Assembly: GCF_030815985.1 (NCBI RefSeq)
Contig: NZ_JAUSXM010000001.1
Span: 744,001 to 808,000, forward strand
DNA length: 64,000 bases
Origin: Paenibacillus sp. W2I17
GTDB taxonomy: Bacteria > Bacillota > Bacilli > Paenibacillales > Paenibacillaceae
Direction: 5' to 3'
In this document: positions 38,841 to 49,282 of the stretch, piece by piece
Numbering within the stretch: the stretch's first letter is position 1
How the letters are laid out: the number at the start of each line of letters is the position of its first letter
Translations under genes and position numbers: made by a program
Notes under the pieces: model-generated
What the model was told of the DNA's origin: nothing
Databases searched by the model: none
What the model saw: only the letters and a program-made list of their open reading frames with translations

Positions 38841-41432
38841 TTATCCGTTTTTCTTCATTCGGTACTGCCCGGGCGTCATGCCTTTCTGCTTGCGGAACAG
38901 CCGGATAAAATACGAGGGATGATACCCTACTGATTCGGCGATCTCGTTCACTTTGAGATCGGTCGTGCACAGCAGCTCCGTGCCCCGTTCAAGACGAAGT
39001 TCCATCACATAATCAACGAAGTTTTTGCCATACGCTTGCTTGAATGAACGGCTAAGCGTATAAGAACTAACGCCAAAACGTTTCGCACAGCTCTCAAGCG
39101 AGAAATCTGCCGTATAATCACGTTCGATCTCCTCCTTGACTCGTTCCGCGAAACGATCAGTATACAGCCTATCAGCACCGCCGATCTCGCGCCCGTAAGG
39201 TTCCAATACCTGTGTACGCACAAAGACGGCCATCGCTTTGGGCTGGCGTATAGTGGCAAGACGTTCATACAGTCCCATATGGTCGACGTGCTCGGATTGA
39301 GCGCCGTTCTCCATCATCGTGTGCAGCAGACTGCCGAGCAGATGAAAAGTCAGATTTCGCAATTCTGGCTTCGAGGTGGCTCGGCGCGCCAGCTCATCGA
39401 TAAATTCATCCATCAGCTCGCCGGCTTCCTCGATTTGGCCAAGCTTGACGCAGCGGAGCAGCTCACGTTCGAGCTCGAACGGATAAGCGCTCTGCTCACC
39501 CAGATTCGGCATCCATTCGTCGAGATGCAGAACCCGACAATCTTCGTCGTGCGGAATATGACGCAACGCACCTCGCAGGGAATGAAGCAGCTCTGGCACT
39601 TCCAGAATTTTTGCAGCGCTGCCTGTGCACACCAGGGTTTGCAGCCGCAGCACAGAGCGTACCGTACCCGCCAACTCTTCTGCCAGCGTTTTCCACAACG
39701 CGTTCAGCGGCTGTCCATCGCTTTCTTCATTTGCAGCATCACCTTGGGTCTTTTCGTCTGAACTTTGCAAACCCTGCATATATTCTCGATTCATTTCGGC
39801 CGTAATGCCGTTTTCATCTATGGAGTAAGGAATCAGCACGGCGGCGGTCGAATCCTGAAAATTCACTACGATTGCACGCATCATGCGCTGTTCCACAAAT
39901 TCACGGGCTACATTGGCGGCGGCGAACGTCATCAGCAATTCGTCTTCTTCACGAAACTTCGATTCCGGCGGCGACAGCACGCCGACCTGCATCAAGAAAA
40001 CCGACAACCGCTCGTCGGGATGGATCGACCACCCGAATCTTTCCATTCGCGATAGCAGTTCCCGCTCGCTCAACGTCTGATAATGCCCCTGCATCAACTG
40101 CATCAAAAAGGCGGATCTCAGTTCAGGATAAGTGTGTTCAAGCCGAGCCTCGGCTTCTCTTTTGGCGTCAGCCAGACCGCGCCAACTCGTCTCAATGTAG
40201 TCCAGTTCGTCGTATGGATGCCCTGCCTTCTCGATTCCGGTACCGTCAGATCCATTTTTAGGCTGCTGGCTTACGTGAATTTTTCGCAGCAGTCGGTTTA
40301 GGCCTCTTTCTTGTTCAGACGTTTCTGCTGTCCCCGCAGCCCCGTCCGCCGAAGAGTGGGCTAGCGCCGGAGAAAAATGGTTGCCGAGGATCTCTACCAA
40401 TCGACCGATCGGCCGGTGCAGCCGGTGCGAAGCCAACCAGGCGACTAGCAGCGCCAATAGCATACCGGCCAAACTGACCGCCAACAGCGAACGTGAGAGC
40501 AGCACGACAGGGCGAGTTAGCGCTTCTAAAGGCGAAACCGTCACATAAGTCCATTCGACCCCCGGACGCTGCAATTGGCTATGGGAGACGGAGTAGGTTT
40601 TGCCTTGCCATTTGAACAGATATGAATCCGGTGTGTCCGAGACCTGAGTTCGAAGCTTTTCACGCAGCGCGGATTCGAAAGTCGAGGTTCGCATCGGATC
40701 GTCCGACGGCACATCTGACATGCGGATTAAGGGTGGCCCGGAACTTGTATATAGAAACGAAGCGCCTTTATCATCGAAAGATGCCCGGCGCATCCGTTCT
40801 TCAATCTGATTTCTGTCCAGGTTCAATAGAAGAGCTCCATAAGGATCTCCGTAACCGGGCAGCTTCCGGACCAATACGACCTCTCCGTTCTCAGAAGCCG
40901 TCCAGCGAAAATCATCCAGCCAATACAAAGCAGACGGGGCATCGACAATGTTTTGAAACCGCTTACTATCCTCTGTAAACGAAATCTTCCTTAACCCGTC
41001 CGTATCCGATAGCAAAAGCGGCTCGTTGCGAGCAAGCAGCAGCTTTGCATCTTTCAGCTCCGGATACGACGCTTTCATCAGTCCCAGAAAGCGATACAGC
41101 TCCTGGGTTCTCTGGTATTCCATACGAAGATTTGCTTTTCTCATATCGCCATCAAGTCTTGGATCTAGCGCCCAACGGGCCGCAGACTGTTCAACCTGCA
41201 CGAACAGTTCGTCCATACTTTCTGCCGATCGTTTAACGAGTGCCCGGTTGCTGCTCATCACCTCACGTTCGATATGCTCGGTTCCGAGCACATAAGACGA
41301 GAAACCAATAACCGCTGTCGGGATGCTCGACATACACAGTGCCAGAATCAGGCTGTAACGATAAAAGCGTCCTTTTACTTCCCGGCTTCGACTCAGCAAC
41401 CGAAAATTTCGCCAACTTCGAATGTCAGTCAC
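38841..41432 (-). CDS. membrane-bound AraC-family regulator (YesS/YtdP type)
   Basis: 863 residues. Helix at about 27-48 (SLILALCMSSIPTAVIGFSS), an extracytoplasmic Cache-like sensor, second helix at about 310-330 (LLAVSLAGMLLALLVAWLA), HAMP-like segment (HRLHRPIGRLVEIL), a cytoplasmic middle, and two AraC helix-turn-helix motifs at the C terminus (SLESCAKRFGVSSYTLSRSF, NEIAESVGYHPSYFIRLFRK, PGQYR). Start GTG at 41432 after AGGGGG. This type usually activates a neighbouring oligosaccharide ABC operon; here that is the 41573-45071 set just upstream on the same strand. Confidence 0.9.
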   Translation of the reverse strand: MTDIRSWRNFRLLSRSREVKGRFYRYSLILALCMSSIPTAVIGFSSYVLGTEHIEREVMSSNRALVKRSAESMDELFVQVEQSAARWALDPRLDGDMRKANLRMEYQRTQELYRFLGLMKASYPELKDAKLLLARNEPLLLSDTDGLRKISFTEDSKRFQNIVDAPSALYWLDDFRWTASENGEVVLVRKLPGYGDPYGALLLNLDRNQIEERMRRASFDDKGASFLYTSSGPPLIRMSDVPSDDPMRTSTFESALREKLRTQVSDTPDSYLFKWQGKTYSVSHSQLQRPGVEWTYVTVSPLEALTRPVVLLSRSLLAVSLAGMLLALLVAWLASHRLHRPIGRLVEILGNHFSPALAHSSADGAAGTAETSEQERGLNRLLRKIHVSQQPKNGSDGTGIEKAGHPYDELDYIETSWRGLADAKREAEARLEHTYPELRSAFLMQLMQGHYQTLSERELLSRMERFGWSIHPDERLSVFLMQVGVLSPPESKFREEDELLMTFAAANVAREFVEQRMMRAIVVNFQDSTAAVLIPYSIDENGITAEMNREYMQGLQSSDEKTQGDAANEESDGQPLNALWKTLAEELAGTVRSVLRLQTLVCTGSAAKILEVPELLHSLRGALRHIPHDEDCRVLHLDEWMPNLGEQSAYPFELERELLRCVKLGQIEEAGELMDEFIDELARRATSKPELRNLTFHLLGSLLHTMMENGAQSEHVDHMGLYERLATIRQPKAMAVFVRTQVLEPYGREIGGADRLYTDRFAERVKEEIERDYTADFSLESCAKRFGVSSYTLSRSFKQAYGKNFVDYVMELRLERGTELLCTTDLKVNEIAESVGYHPSYFIRLFRKQKGMTPGQYRMKKNG

Positions 41433-41489
41433 TCTTGTTCCCCCTTTTTTTCTAACGCTATCAACAGTCTATATAATTTTATGAAAAAA

Positions 41490-41540
41490 AAGGAAACAAA
41501 TACAAGAGAACTCCCGTTTCCGGAGGCTCTCTTGTTTACA
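41490..41540 (-). terminator. hairpin between solute-binding protein and AraC gene
   Basis: ACAAGAGAACTCC / GGAGGCTCTCTTGT stem with a later T tract on the minus strand. Transcripts of the abundant binding protein probably end here, with partial read-through or a separate promoter for the regulator. Confidence 0.65.
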
Positions 41541-41572
41541 TCCTGCTTTTTCGGAATGACTCTGCCAGCCCC

Positions 41573-43087
41573 TTACTGCGCCGCTTGACGGTCGGTATAA
41601 GCCTGATTTAGCTCATCCGTAATTTTTTGCAGATCCGAATCGTTTTTCAATTTCTCGACATAATTGTCCCAGTCCGACAGCGACTGCTTGCCGAGTATAA
41701 TTTTGGTTTTCATATCCTGAATATTCTTCGCCAGCTCAGGTCCCACTGAAATATTCGTTTCCGAATACAATCCAATCGCTTTGTCAGGAATACTGATCGC
41801 TTCACGCTCATCGATAATTTTCATATTGCGTTCATAAATGTCCATCGGCATACCTGCTCGATATGCGCGCAGATACTTGTCGTACGGCATAAAGATCTGG
41901 CCGAGTGCCTGCTGGGCAACAATATCCGTTTTGGCCTTTTCGGTCGTCATCTTGATTCCGTTTTCTTCCGTATAATGCACATCTTTAAGACCATAACCGG
42001 CCAATGTCCCGCCTTCTTCCGATGCGCCGTAGTCCATCAGCTCAAGCAGTTTTTTCATTTTTTCTTCCGATACCGTTTTGGGAATCACGAACATACCGAA
42101 AAATCCACCGTCCTTGTTGACGTAGCCGTTCATCGAGACAAGCGGCAGGAAGTTTGCGTCCGGATTGCTTTTCAGCTGCGCTTCCATCGGCTCCCACGCC
42201 GCTTCGACGGTGTTGACGGCGGCGCCCGCACGACCTGCATTCAAGTGGTCTTTGGTCTGGCTTTCTTTCAGAACGGCGAGATCTTCCGAAATCACCCCTT
42301 CTTTATACGCTTTGCTTAGCCATTCCAGAGCGTCGCGCATTTCAGGCATCAGATTCACGTTGACCAGCTTGCCGTCGACGTCTTTCCAATCTCCGGTAGT
42401 CTGCGTAAACGCGCTGACGATTGCCCAATAGCTGCCCATGTTGTTTTGATTGACCAATCCTGTTAATCCGATCGTATCGTCTTGACCGTTTCCATCCGGA
42501 TCGTCTTTCGTAAATGCTTTTAGCACTTCATACAATTCATCTGTAGTCTCCGGAACTTCCATGTTCAGATTGTCGAGCCAGTCTTTACGCAAAAACAGGA
42601 AGGCTCCTCCTTCTACCGGCCGTACTCGGGGGATCCCGTAGTTATTGCCGTCAGCCTGCTTGGTGTTGATCCAAGACTCTGCCGGAAAGTTCGCCAGGTT
42701 GGGGTAGTCTTGAATATAAGGCGTCAGATCCCAGAATGCTCCCTGCTGCACCATGGTACGTACCTGTGCCGAGAAGGGCTCGTCGACTAGCATCAGATCC
42801 GGAATATCGCCCGAAGCCAGCGTAACGTTCACCTTGTCGCCATAGCTGTTCGGCGATACCCAGGTAATATTGAGATCGGTATTCGTTTTCTTCTCGATCT
42901 CTTGAACGATTACATTGTCCGCTCCGGGCGGTTCCGGCGTAAAATACATCGACATGATACTGACCGGCAGCGGCTTTCCATCTTCCGGCACGCCGGATGC
43001 CGCATTTTTACTGCTGCAGGCCGCTGTAACCAGGGACAGCGCCATAATGGACACCAATCCCAATTTTGCTCCCATTTTCTTCTTCAT
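41573..43087 (-). CDS. oligosaccharide ABC transporter, solute-binding lipoprotein (LplA/YtcQ type)
   Basis: 504 residues from the ATG at 43087, behind AAAGGGGAG. Lipoprotein signal (GLVSIMALSLVTAACSS), then a type-2 family-1 binding protein with GKPLPVSIMSMYFTPEPPG, YGIPRVRPVEGGAFLFLRKDWL and LDPDGNGQDDTIGLTG-like DPDGNGQDDTIG. The DGNGxxDTxG motif is typical of large Paenibacillus oligosaccharide-binding proteins. It captures a plant or host polysaccharide fragment for the two permeases encoded upstream. As usual for this class no ATPase is encoded; a shared MsmX-like ATPase is presumed. Confidence 0.9.
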   Translation of the reverse strand: MKKKMGAKLGLVSIMALSLVTAACSSKNAASGVPEDGKPLPVSIMSMYFTPEPPGADNVIVQEIEKKTNTDLNITWVSPNSYGDKVNVTLASGDIPDLMLVDEPFSAQVRTMVQQGAFWDLTPYIQDYPNLANFPAESWINTKQADGNNYGIPRVRPVEGGAFLFLRKDWLDNLNMEVPETTDELYEVLKAFTKDDPDGNGQDDTIGLTGLVNQNNMGSYWAIVSAFTQTTGDWKDVDGKLVNVNLMPEMRDALEWLSKAYKEGVISEDLAVLKESQTKDHLNAGRAGAAVNTVEAAWEPMEAQLKSNPDANFLPLVSMNGYVNKDGGFFGMFVIPKTVSEEKMKKLLELMDYGASEEGGTLAGYGLKDVHYTEENGIKMTTEKAKTDIVAQQALGQIFMPYDKYLRAYRAGMPMDIYERNMKIIDEREAISIPDKAIGLYSETNISVGPELAKNIQDMKTKIILGKQSLSDWDNYVEKLKNDSDLQKITDELNQAYTDRQAAQ

Positions 43088-43153
43088 GCTCAATCTCCCC
43101 TTTTATTCGGATAGATAACCCATTCTGTCTATACTTGCTGCCTGTACTTGCGT

Positions 43154-44032
43154 TCACTCTTTCACCGAACCGACCATCGCGCCTTTTGCAAAATGCTTTT
43201 GCAAAAATGGATAGACCATCAGGATCGGAATGGTTGCGATTACTACAGCAGCCATTTTCAACGTTTCCGACGGAATCTGCTGCTCGGCGGTCATCTCGGC
43301 CGCTGCCGTTCCTCCCGACGCCGTCGACGAGTCAATCAGCATGTTTTGCAGGAGGACTTGAAGAGGCTGCTTGTTGAAATCGTTGATGTAAAGTAGCGCC
43401 GTGAAGAAGGTGTTCCAGTACGCTACGGCGTAAAACAGGCCGAATGCGGCCAGCGATGGCAGCGACAGCGGCAGAATGATACGCCACCACACGCCGATAT
43501 CGTTACAGCCGTCGATACGGGCCGCTTCTTCCAAGCTGGGCGGGATACTATCAAAGAAACCTTTCATCAATAATACATACCACCCGCTGGTCAGCACCGG
43601 CAGAATCAGCGACCAGATACTGTTGATCAAATTGAGATCGCGTATTAACAGGTAGGGCGGAATAATACCAGGATTGAACAGCGTCGTCAGCAGAATCAAC
43701 AGCATCATCACCCGCCGCCCTTGCAGCCGTCTTCGTGACAGGGCATAAGAGAGACAGGATGTCACAAATAAACTGAACACCGTGCCGACGGTAGCCAGAA
43801 ATGCACTGTTGCCCATGGCACGGATAAAAGAATCGGTGGACAACAAATACCGGTAAGAATCAAGACTCCACTTTTTCGGGAAAAGCGTCGCTTTGTTGCG
43901 AATGAATTCTGCCGGGTCGCTGAACGACACGACCAGCACGTAATACAAAGGAAACAGCGTGACCAGACCGATCACAGTCAGAAAAAATAGATTGGTCGCA
44001 TTGAATAGATGATCGCTTTTGGACTGGAGCAT
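43154..44032 (-). CDS. sugar ABC permease, LplC/YtcP type
   Basis: About 292 residues from the ATG at 44032, ten bases behind AAAGGAGG; an in-frame start ten codons earlier overlaps that ribosome site. Six helices and the permease EAA loop (PSLEEAARIDGCNDIGVWWR, IILPLSLP). MalG-like half, paired with the 44091 gene; ends with the usual FAKGAMVGSVKE tail. Confidence 0.92.
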   Translation of the reverse strand: MLQSKSDHLFNATNLFFLTVIGLVTLFPLYYVLVVSFSDPAEFIRNKATLFPKKWSLDSYRYLLSTDSFIRAMGNSAFLATVGTVFSLFVTSCLSYALSRRRLQGRRVMMLLILLTTLFNPGIIPPYLLIRDLNLINSIWSLILPVLTSGWYVLLMKGFFDSIPPSLEEAARIDGCNDIGVWWRIILPLSLPSLAAFGLFYAVAYWNTFFTALLYINDFNKQPLQVLLQNMLIDSSTASGGTAAAEMTAEQQIPSETLKMAAVVIATIPILMVYPFLQKHFAKGAMVGSVKE

Positions 44033-44090
44033 AAAAACTCGCGCCTCCTTTCGTTTCTTCACACTGGTTGGAACTTCCTATGAACCTTTT

Positions 44091-45071
44091 TTAATAAACA
44101 CCTTCTTCGCCGAATTTCTTGGCTAGCTTGTTCGCTCCGATAACCAGGATCAGACCTACAACCGATTTGAACACGCCGACGGCAGTACTGAAACTGAGTT
44201 GGCCTTGCTTGATACCTAGCCGGTACACATAAGTATCGAATACATCTGCAACTTCGGATACGGCGCCGTTCATCATCAGGAAAACCTGTTCGAAACCGAC
44301 GTCCATAATATGTCCAATCCGCAGAATAAGTAGGATGATTACGACCGAACGGATGCCCGGCAGTGTAATATGCCATATCTGCCGGAAGCGTCCCGCTCCG
44401 TCGATCTTCGCTGCTTCATTCAACTGCGGATCGATCCCAGCCATTGCGGCAAGGAACAATACCGTACCCCAACCTGCATCTTTCCAGATCGACTGGACCG
44501 TCAGCAGACCCCAAAAGTAATTGGGATTGGTCAAAAAGTCGATCTTGTTTAGACCGGCCGCCACCAAAAGCTGATTGATAATGCCTTCGCCGGTAGACAG
44601 AAGAAGAAACGTAATGCCCACGATAATGACCCAAGACAGAAAATGCGGCAGATAGACGATCGACTGGATCGTTTTACGGAACTTGTTGCCGCGCAACTCG
44701 TTCATCATGACCGATAACAAAATTGGCAGTGGGAAGAAAAAGATCAGCGACAGCAAATTGATCGCCATCGTGTTTCGGAACAAGATCAGAAAGTCGGGAT
44801 TCGAAAAGAAACGGATGTAATGTTTGAAACCGACCCACGAACTCGCCCACATGCCCTGATAAGGCGAATAATCTTGAAACGAGATCACAATTCCCCACAT
44901 TGGCACATACTTAAATAAGATAAAGAACACGATGCCCGGTAGCGCAAGCAGATACAAAAAGCGATCGCGCTTGACGCCGTTCCAGATATTTCGTCTTCGC
45001 TCCGCAGCCAGGCTCTTTCTGTATACGCTTTCTATTTTTCTTTTGGCGGCTGTGTCCATTTGGGAAGGCAT
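44091..45071 (-). CDS. sugar ABC permease, LplB/YteP type
   Basis: 326 residues. Starts with a long basic N terminus, six helices, EAA loop DPQLNEAAKIDGAGRFRQIW and HITLPG. ATG after GGAGGTG. First gene of the operon permease-permease-binding protein; the second permease starts 58 bp after its stop. Confidence 0.92.
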   Translation of the reverse strand: MPSQMDTAAKRKIESVYRKSLAAERRRNIWNGVKRDRFLYLLALPGIVFFILFKYVPMWGIVISFQDYSPYQGMWASSWVGFKHYIRFFSNPDFLILFRNTMAINLLSLIFFFPLPILLSVMMNELRGNKFRKTIQSIVYLPHFLSWVIIVGITFLLLSTGEGIINQLLVAAGLNKIDFLTNPNYFWGLLTVQSIWKDAGWGTVLFLAAMAGIDPQLNEAAKIDGAGRFRQIWHITLPGIRSVVIILLILRIGHIMDVGFEQVFLMMNGAVSEVADVFDTYVYRLGIKQGQLSFSTAVGVFKSVVGLILVIGANKLAKKFGEEGVY

Positions 45072-45427
45072 ATCCCCACACCTCCATCTGGTGGTTTACC
45101 GTTCACCCAAATCATCCGTGTTCTTGCATGCTTGGGAGCGGTTGATGTCAGCATAGCGGCTGAGACGGTTTCCGGCAATCAACGCTTTTTGCGGCAATCT
45201 ATTCAACGAAGTAAAGGCATATCATATGTTGTGTGTGCTAACGAAAACCAAGAAGAAAAAGTCCGAAAATAAGCTGACCCTCCTACGAATTTCCATGCAT
45301 TGACTTTTCTTGCAAGCACAAAAAATCTTACTACCGAGTTTAATGTGAATACTTTTTTAACTAATTAAGCCTATTCTGCTCACAAGAAGAGGAACCGAAA
45401 GAATCGTGATCTCCACTAGAGAGCCAC
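45072..45427. other. promoter region of the ABC operon
   Basis: A 350-bp leader upstream of the LplB-type gene. Short frames on the plus strand are not gene-like. No clear promoter or operator could be chosen. Confidence 0.35.
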
Positions 45428-45465
45428 AAAGACCTCCTTAATATTTATAGAGGAGGTCTTTTCAG
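45428..45465 (+). terminator. hairpin AAAGACCTCC / GGAGGTCTTTTC
   Basis: Perfect stem with a short T run on the plus strand and A run on the minus side. No intact gene ends on it. Confidence 0.6.
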
Positions 45466-45879
45466 AAAGTCGGTGATCATACTTCCGGTCATTTTCTGTT
45501 ACTTGCCAGTTTCAGCGAACGTTTTAATGCGCTCTCCAATCTGGTCACGGACCCTTTTGAATACAGCCCATCATACGAGAAATGGAGAATGGAGAATTGA
45601 AGGAGTGTCCGATCCCCAGCTGGAACCTTATAAGAAGCATTTACGCAGTAAGACATCGCAACAAACTTTTTCTCCTTCACTGAATCTCTAGTATCTGATC
45701 GAGGGTTTCTCTACACCATAACGAAAAATCCCCCCTGTTACAGGAAGAGTTCACAACTACGTGATCTCTTGCCGCCCTGTTTACGTGAAGGGGATTTTCA
45801 GCTCATGCTCAGGCTTTGCTTGATGCACCGCAAGCTTCATTAGATTATTTATTACATCATCATGCAGAACATATTAACA
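45466..45879. other. no gene seen
   Basis: Frames of 63-72 codons exist on both strands at 45473-45691 without ribosome sites or family resemblance. AAAAATCCCCC (45725) and GGGGATTTT (45790) can pair across a 55-base loop downstream of the GH88 gene. Confidence 0.35.
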
Positions 45880-46995
45880 CTACCAGAACCGTTCTTGATG
45901 TCCCATTAACAACGAAATACCTTCTGCAAAGTAATAATCACCGTAAATCAATGGAACATTAACATTATGCTTTTCAGGGAAATGACTCGTACCATGTAAA
46001 ATGAGTCCTTCCTCTGTATCCGAATCCCAGGCTCCATAATTCGTATACAATGAATGCAGAATTTGCTTTCCGCGTTCGCGATAGATTCTTGCCTCCAGTC
46101 CGTCAACCTGTTCCGCTAGGAGCAAAAGTCCACAAGCAGCGCAAGCTCCAGCCGAGGAATCACGAATCGCAGGAATTCCTTCTGACGAACGGAAATCCCA
46201 GTAAGGAACATGGTCTTCCGGTAAATTGGCCATAAAGAAGTGAGCGGTTTGTTTGGCTGCATTCAAATATTTGGGGTCACCTGTGTACTGGTAACTTAGA
46301 CTCATTCCATAAATCGCCCATGCCGTCCCACGAGACCACGCAGATTCCGGTGCGAATCCTTGTCCTCCCTTCACTCCAAGCTTTTCGCCGGTATCGGGGT
46401 CAAAAACCACGATATGAGCAACCGACCCATCAGTCCGATAAAAATGCTTCAACACCGTATCAGCATGCTTGATTGCAATGTGCTTATATCGTGGATCTCC
46501 GGTTATACTGGATGCCCAATAAAGTAACGGCAGATTCATCATACAGTCGATAATGGCCCAACCTGCAAGTTCTTCCCCATTCCACGCTCGAATGAAGTTT
46601 CCCTGGGCATTAAAGCGCGCAGCAAGTAGGTTGGCAGCAAGCAGCGCCCTTCGTTTAGAATCCTCTGCTCCGAGAATCTTGTATCTTGCTCCACTTGTTA
46701 AGGTCCACATAAAACCGATATCGTGATCAATCTTGTTTGAATCGGTCAGCAATATATCCAACTGGCTTTCGCATGATTCTGCTGATTCCTTTAATTCATT
46801 ATCTTGCGTATCTCGATAAACAAGCCACATCAATCCTGGCCAAAAACCAGAGGTCCACCAAGATGCTGGCTCAAGCTGATACTCTCCATTTATACTTGCA
46901 TGCGGGAATCCATCTCCGATTCGATGATGAATACGCTTTACTTTTGCCTTCGTCTGATCCCAAGCTTCTTGCACCCATTCCGTTTTGACCGTCAT
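45880..46995 (-). CDS. unsaturated glucuronyl hydrolase, GH88
   Basis: 371 residues, matching the 377 of the well-studied Bacillus enzyme. The (alpha/alpha)6 barrel carries DHDIGFMWTL (Asp92) and GWAIIDCMMNLPLLYW (Asp150), the two catalytic Asp of the family, plus SAWSRGTAWAIYGM. Known role: hydrating removal of the unsaturated uronic acid left by polysaccharide lyases on glycosaminoglycan or plant fragments. Cytoplasmic. ATG nine bases after AAGGAG and 30 bp after the DUF2264 stop: same operon. The AraC gene at 48287 is the likely local regulator. Confidence 0.9.
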   Translation of the reverse strand: MTVKTEWVQEAWDQTKAKVKRIHHRIGDGFPHASINGEYQLEPASWWTSGFWPGLMWLVYRDTQDNELKESAESCESQLDILLTDSNKIDHDIGFMWTLTSGARYKILGAEDSKRRALLAANLLAARFNAQGNFIRAWNGEELAGWAIIDCMMNLPLLYWASSITGDPRYKHIAIKHADTVLKHFYRTDGSVAHIVVFDPDTGEKLGVKGGQGFAPESAWSRGTAWAIYGMSLSYQYTGDPKYLNAAKQTAHFFMANLPEDHVPYWDFRSSEGIPAIRDSSAGACAACGLLLLAEQVDGLEARIYRERGKQILHSLYTNYGAWDSDTEEGLILHGTSHFPEKHNVNVPLIYGDYYFAEGISLLMGHQERFW

Positions 46996-47025
46996 TCATA
47001 ATTGCTCCTTCCTTTAGGTGAACTC

Positions 47026-48171
47026 CTATATGTCGTTCGACATTGCTTTATCCAACTTGAGGTTTCTACCTGACCATATCATTAGTGACGTCCATTCTGC
47101 CTCTCCTTGCCAGAATTCAGCGTCCGATGGCAGGCCCAAGGCGAGAAATACCGTCGTGCATAAGTACAAGCTACCTGTCGAAATATATCCTTCTCCGATA
47201 TCAGGCTGTCTGCCAGCAAAACCAATGCGAAGCCAACCGGAATCATCGAACGTACCCGGCATCTCGATTTGCCTCCTGATCACGGCAGTAAGCCCGCAGC
47301 GTACTTGAGTCGGTAGCAGTTCTTCAGGGAGCTCATCCCTTAGAGCCATTAAAGACAGATGCTGAAATGCACCGAAACGATAGGCAAGTGATCGTCCAAT
47401 TGGTGGGAACGTTCCTTCAGGTGATATCATCCGTTCCAAAACAGCTGCATAACGTACTGCTCTTTTCATCACTTTATTCCGAAGTGTACTCCAATCGCCA
47501 AATTGATCTCCTATCACATCCAAAATATCAATCATCATGGGTTGAATGACAAAACTGTTGTAATAATCCCAATGAAATGCGGGACCGTCTCCGTATACCC
47601 CGTCTCCTTTATACCATTGCTCGTGTTGCCTTAGTGCATAATCGACGCGCATACGATCCCAATCCTCTGCTCCCATCCGATACAGAGCGGCTTCAATCAT
47701 GGCGCTAAACAATAGCCAATTACTGAATACGGGACGGATAATACGCGTTGCCTTCAAAGCTATAACTAAATTAGCCTTCACTTTCTCATCCAGCAATTCA
47801 TATAGCTCGTTTGGAGCACGGAGAACTCCGTTAGCGAGAAAGGCTGCGTCAACCAAGGGCTGTCCGCCTTTCGTGAAATTCATAAAGTCAGGCGAATTAG
47901 GGTCCGTAGCAGCCTCGATGGCCAGTCTGGCCATACCTGCGATTCTAGCTCGAATCTCTCCCTCGTCTCCACAACGCGGTCCATGCTCAAGCCAAGGTGC
48001 AATTCCCGCAAGCGTACGTCCCAATGCCTCCAAGTATGTGTAATTAGCCCGATCTCCCTCCCCTGCTTCAACAGGCATATCATTAACCAACCGACGTTCC
48101 GATAAAGAATGAAGAACAGGATATGCAATTCGAACCAAGGTTTCCACCCAATACTTCCTATCGCCCGTCAT
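47026..48171 (-). CDS. DUF2264-family protein
   Basis: 381 residues. All-alpha protein with the DUF2264 landmarks DFMNFTKGGQPLVDAAFLA, NWLLFSAMIEAALY, WYKGDGVYGDGPAFHWDYYN and SPEGTFPPIGRSLAYRFGAF. These proteins have an (alpha/alpha) toroid like GH88/GH105 and are usually in uronic-acid or rhamnogalacturonan loci; their activity is not established as far as I know. Start ATG after AAGGGGG. Co-transcribed with GH88; divergent from an AraC gene. Confidence 0.85.
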   Translation of the reverse strand: MTGDRKYWVETLVRIAYPVLHSLSERRLVNDMPVEAGEGDRANYTYLEALGRTLAGIAPWLEHGPRCGDEGEIRARIAGMARLAIEAATDPNSPDFMNFTKGGQPLVDAAFLANGVLRAPNELYELLDEKVKANLVIALKATRIIRPVFSNWLLFSAMIEAALYRMGAEDWDRMRVDYALRQHEQWYKGDGVYGDGPAFHWDYYNSFVIQPMMIDILDVIGDQFGDWSTLRNKVMKRAVRYAAVLERMISPEGTFPPIGRSLAYRFGAFQHLSLMALRDELPEELLPTQVRCGLTAVIRRQIEMPGTFDDSGWLRIGFAGRQPDIGEGYISTGSLYLCTTVFLALGLPSDAEFWQGEAEWTSLMIWSGRNLKLDKAMSNDI

Positions 48172-48286
48172 CGTGCTACCCCCTTAACCTGACAGTTGTC
48201 TAAAAGAATTATAGTCGGTTGTAACCTCTGCTACAATAAACTATAATGATCAAAAACTGACCTATTGTGCTGAGGAGTGTTAAAGT

Positions 48287-49066
48287 ATGCTGCAGTTGTT
48301 CTCATGCGGGTTCCATACTATTCACCATGAAGGAATCATAAGGAATCGTCCGTATGGCTCCGGTAACTACACTTTTGTATTTTTTAATAGCAACGCAGAG
48401 GTGAAGCTACAGAATGACACGATGATCATTGAAAAGAATACTTTTATCTTTTTTCAACCCCGGACCCCCCATTCTTATCGCGAAATCGAAAGCCCTTTCA
48501 TAAATGACTGGTTTCATTGTAATGGAGATGATTTACCGGAATTTCTTGCGGAATTGAATTTCCCTTTGGATACGCCCGTGGAAGCATCTGATCCGTTGCT
48601 TATTTCTAGGTGCATCATGGAATTACAGAACATCTATCGGCTTGACGGACCGTTACGTGAGCGAATTATGGATTGCGACCTTCGGTCTTTTTTTATGAAA
48701 TTAACCGATTTACGTGAACGAACTGCTCCTCACCAACTGAATCGTTATTATATGCGATTTACGGAACTACGTAATGATCTCTACCGCTTTCCCCATCAGA
48801 ACGTTTCTGTGACGGAATTGGCTGCACGACTAAATCTAAGTAAATCCTATTTCCAACATATATATAAGCAGTTATTTGGTTGTTCTGTGATGATAGATAT
48901 TATTAACGGAAGGCTTGAACGCGCGAAGTACCTTTTGGATCATAGTGAGATGTCAGTAACCCAGATTGCTAACTCATGCGGCTACGAGAATGACACTCAT
49001 TTCATGCGTCAATTCAAGAAGTTTGTTGGCATCTCGCCGAGACAATATCGATTCAGAAATGAGTGA
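48287..49066 (+). CDS. AraC-family regulator
   Basis: 259 residues. N-terminal cupin-like sensor (YTFVFFNSNAEVKLQN, NTFIFFQPRTPHSYREIE) and two C-terminal helix-turn-helix motifs (SVTELAARLNLSKSYFQHIY, MSVTQIANSCGYENDTHFMR, SPRQYRFRNE). ATG after GAGGAGTG. Divergent from the DUF2264-GH88 operon with 115 bp between, so it probably activates that operon in response to a sugar. Confidence 0.9.
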   Translation: MLQLFSCGFHTIHHEGIIRNRPYGSGNYTFVFFNSNAEVKLQNDTMIIEKNTFIFFQPRTPHSYREIESPFINDWFHCNGDDLPEFLAELNFPLDTPVEASDPLLISRCIMELQNIYRLDGPLRERIMDCDLRSFFMKLTDLRERTAPHQLNRYYMRFTELRNDLYRFPHQNVSVTELAARLNLSKSYFQHIYKQLFGCSVMIDIINGRLERAKYLLDHSEMSVTQIANSCGYENDTHFMRQFKKFVGISPRQYRFRNE

Positions 49067-49282
49067 TTTCTATATATGTTGAGAGCAGAGGTAAAAGCCT
49101 TTGCGAACGTTACGTCCACAAAGGCTACAAAGAGTGGCCTGATGTTACTTTCATTTGGTTCCTGCCGAGGGTAATGTGCGAGTACACTGTCGTTCCATTG
49201 CAAAAGGGAAGTTTGTTCCGAATATTAATTTGAAATTATCAATTTACTTCATAATAATGCTCACTATAAAAACTAAGTAAAG

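Noticed and set aside
39279..41295. Plus-strand frames of up to 160 codons opposite the large AraC gene
   Set aside because: GC-rich shadow frames of a well-supported minus-strand gene.
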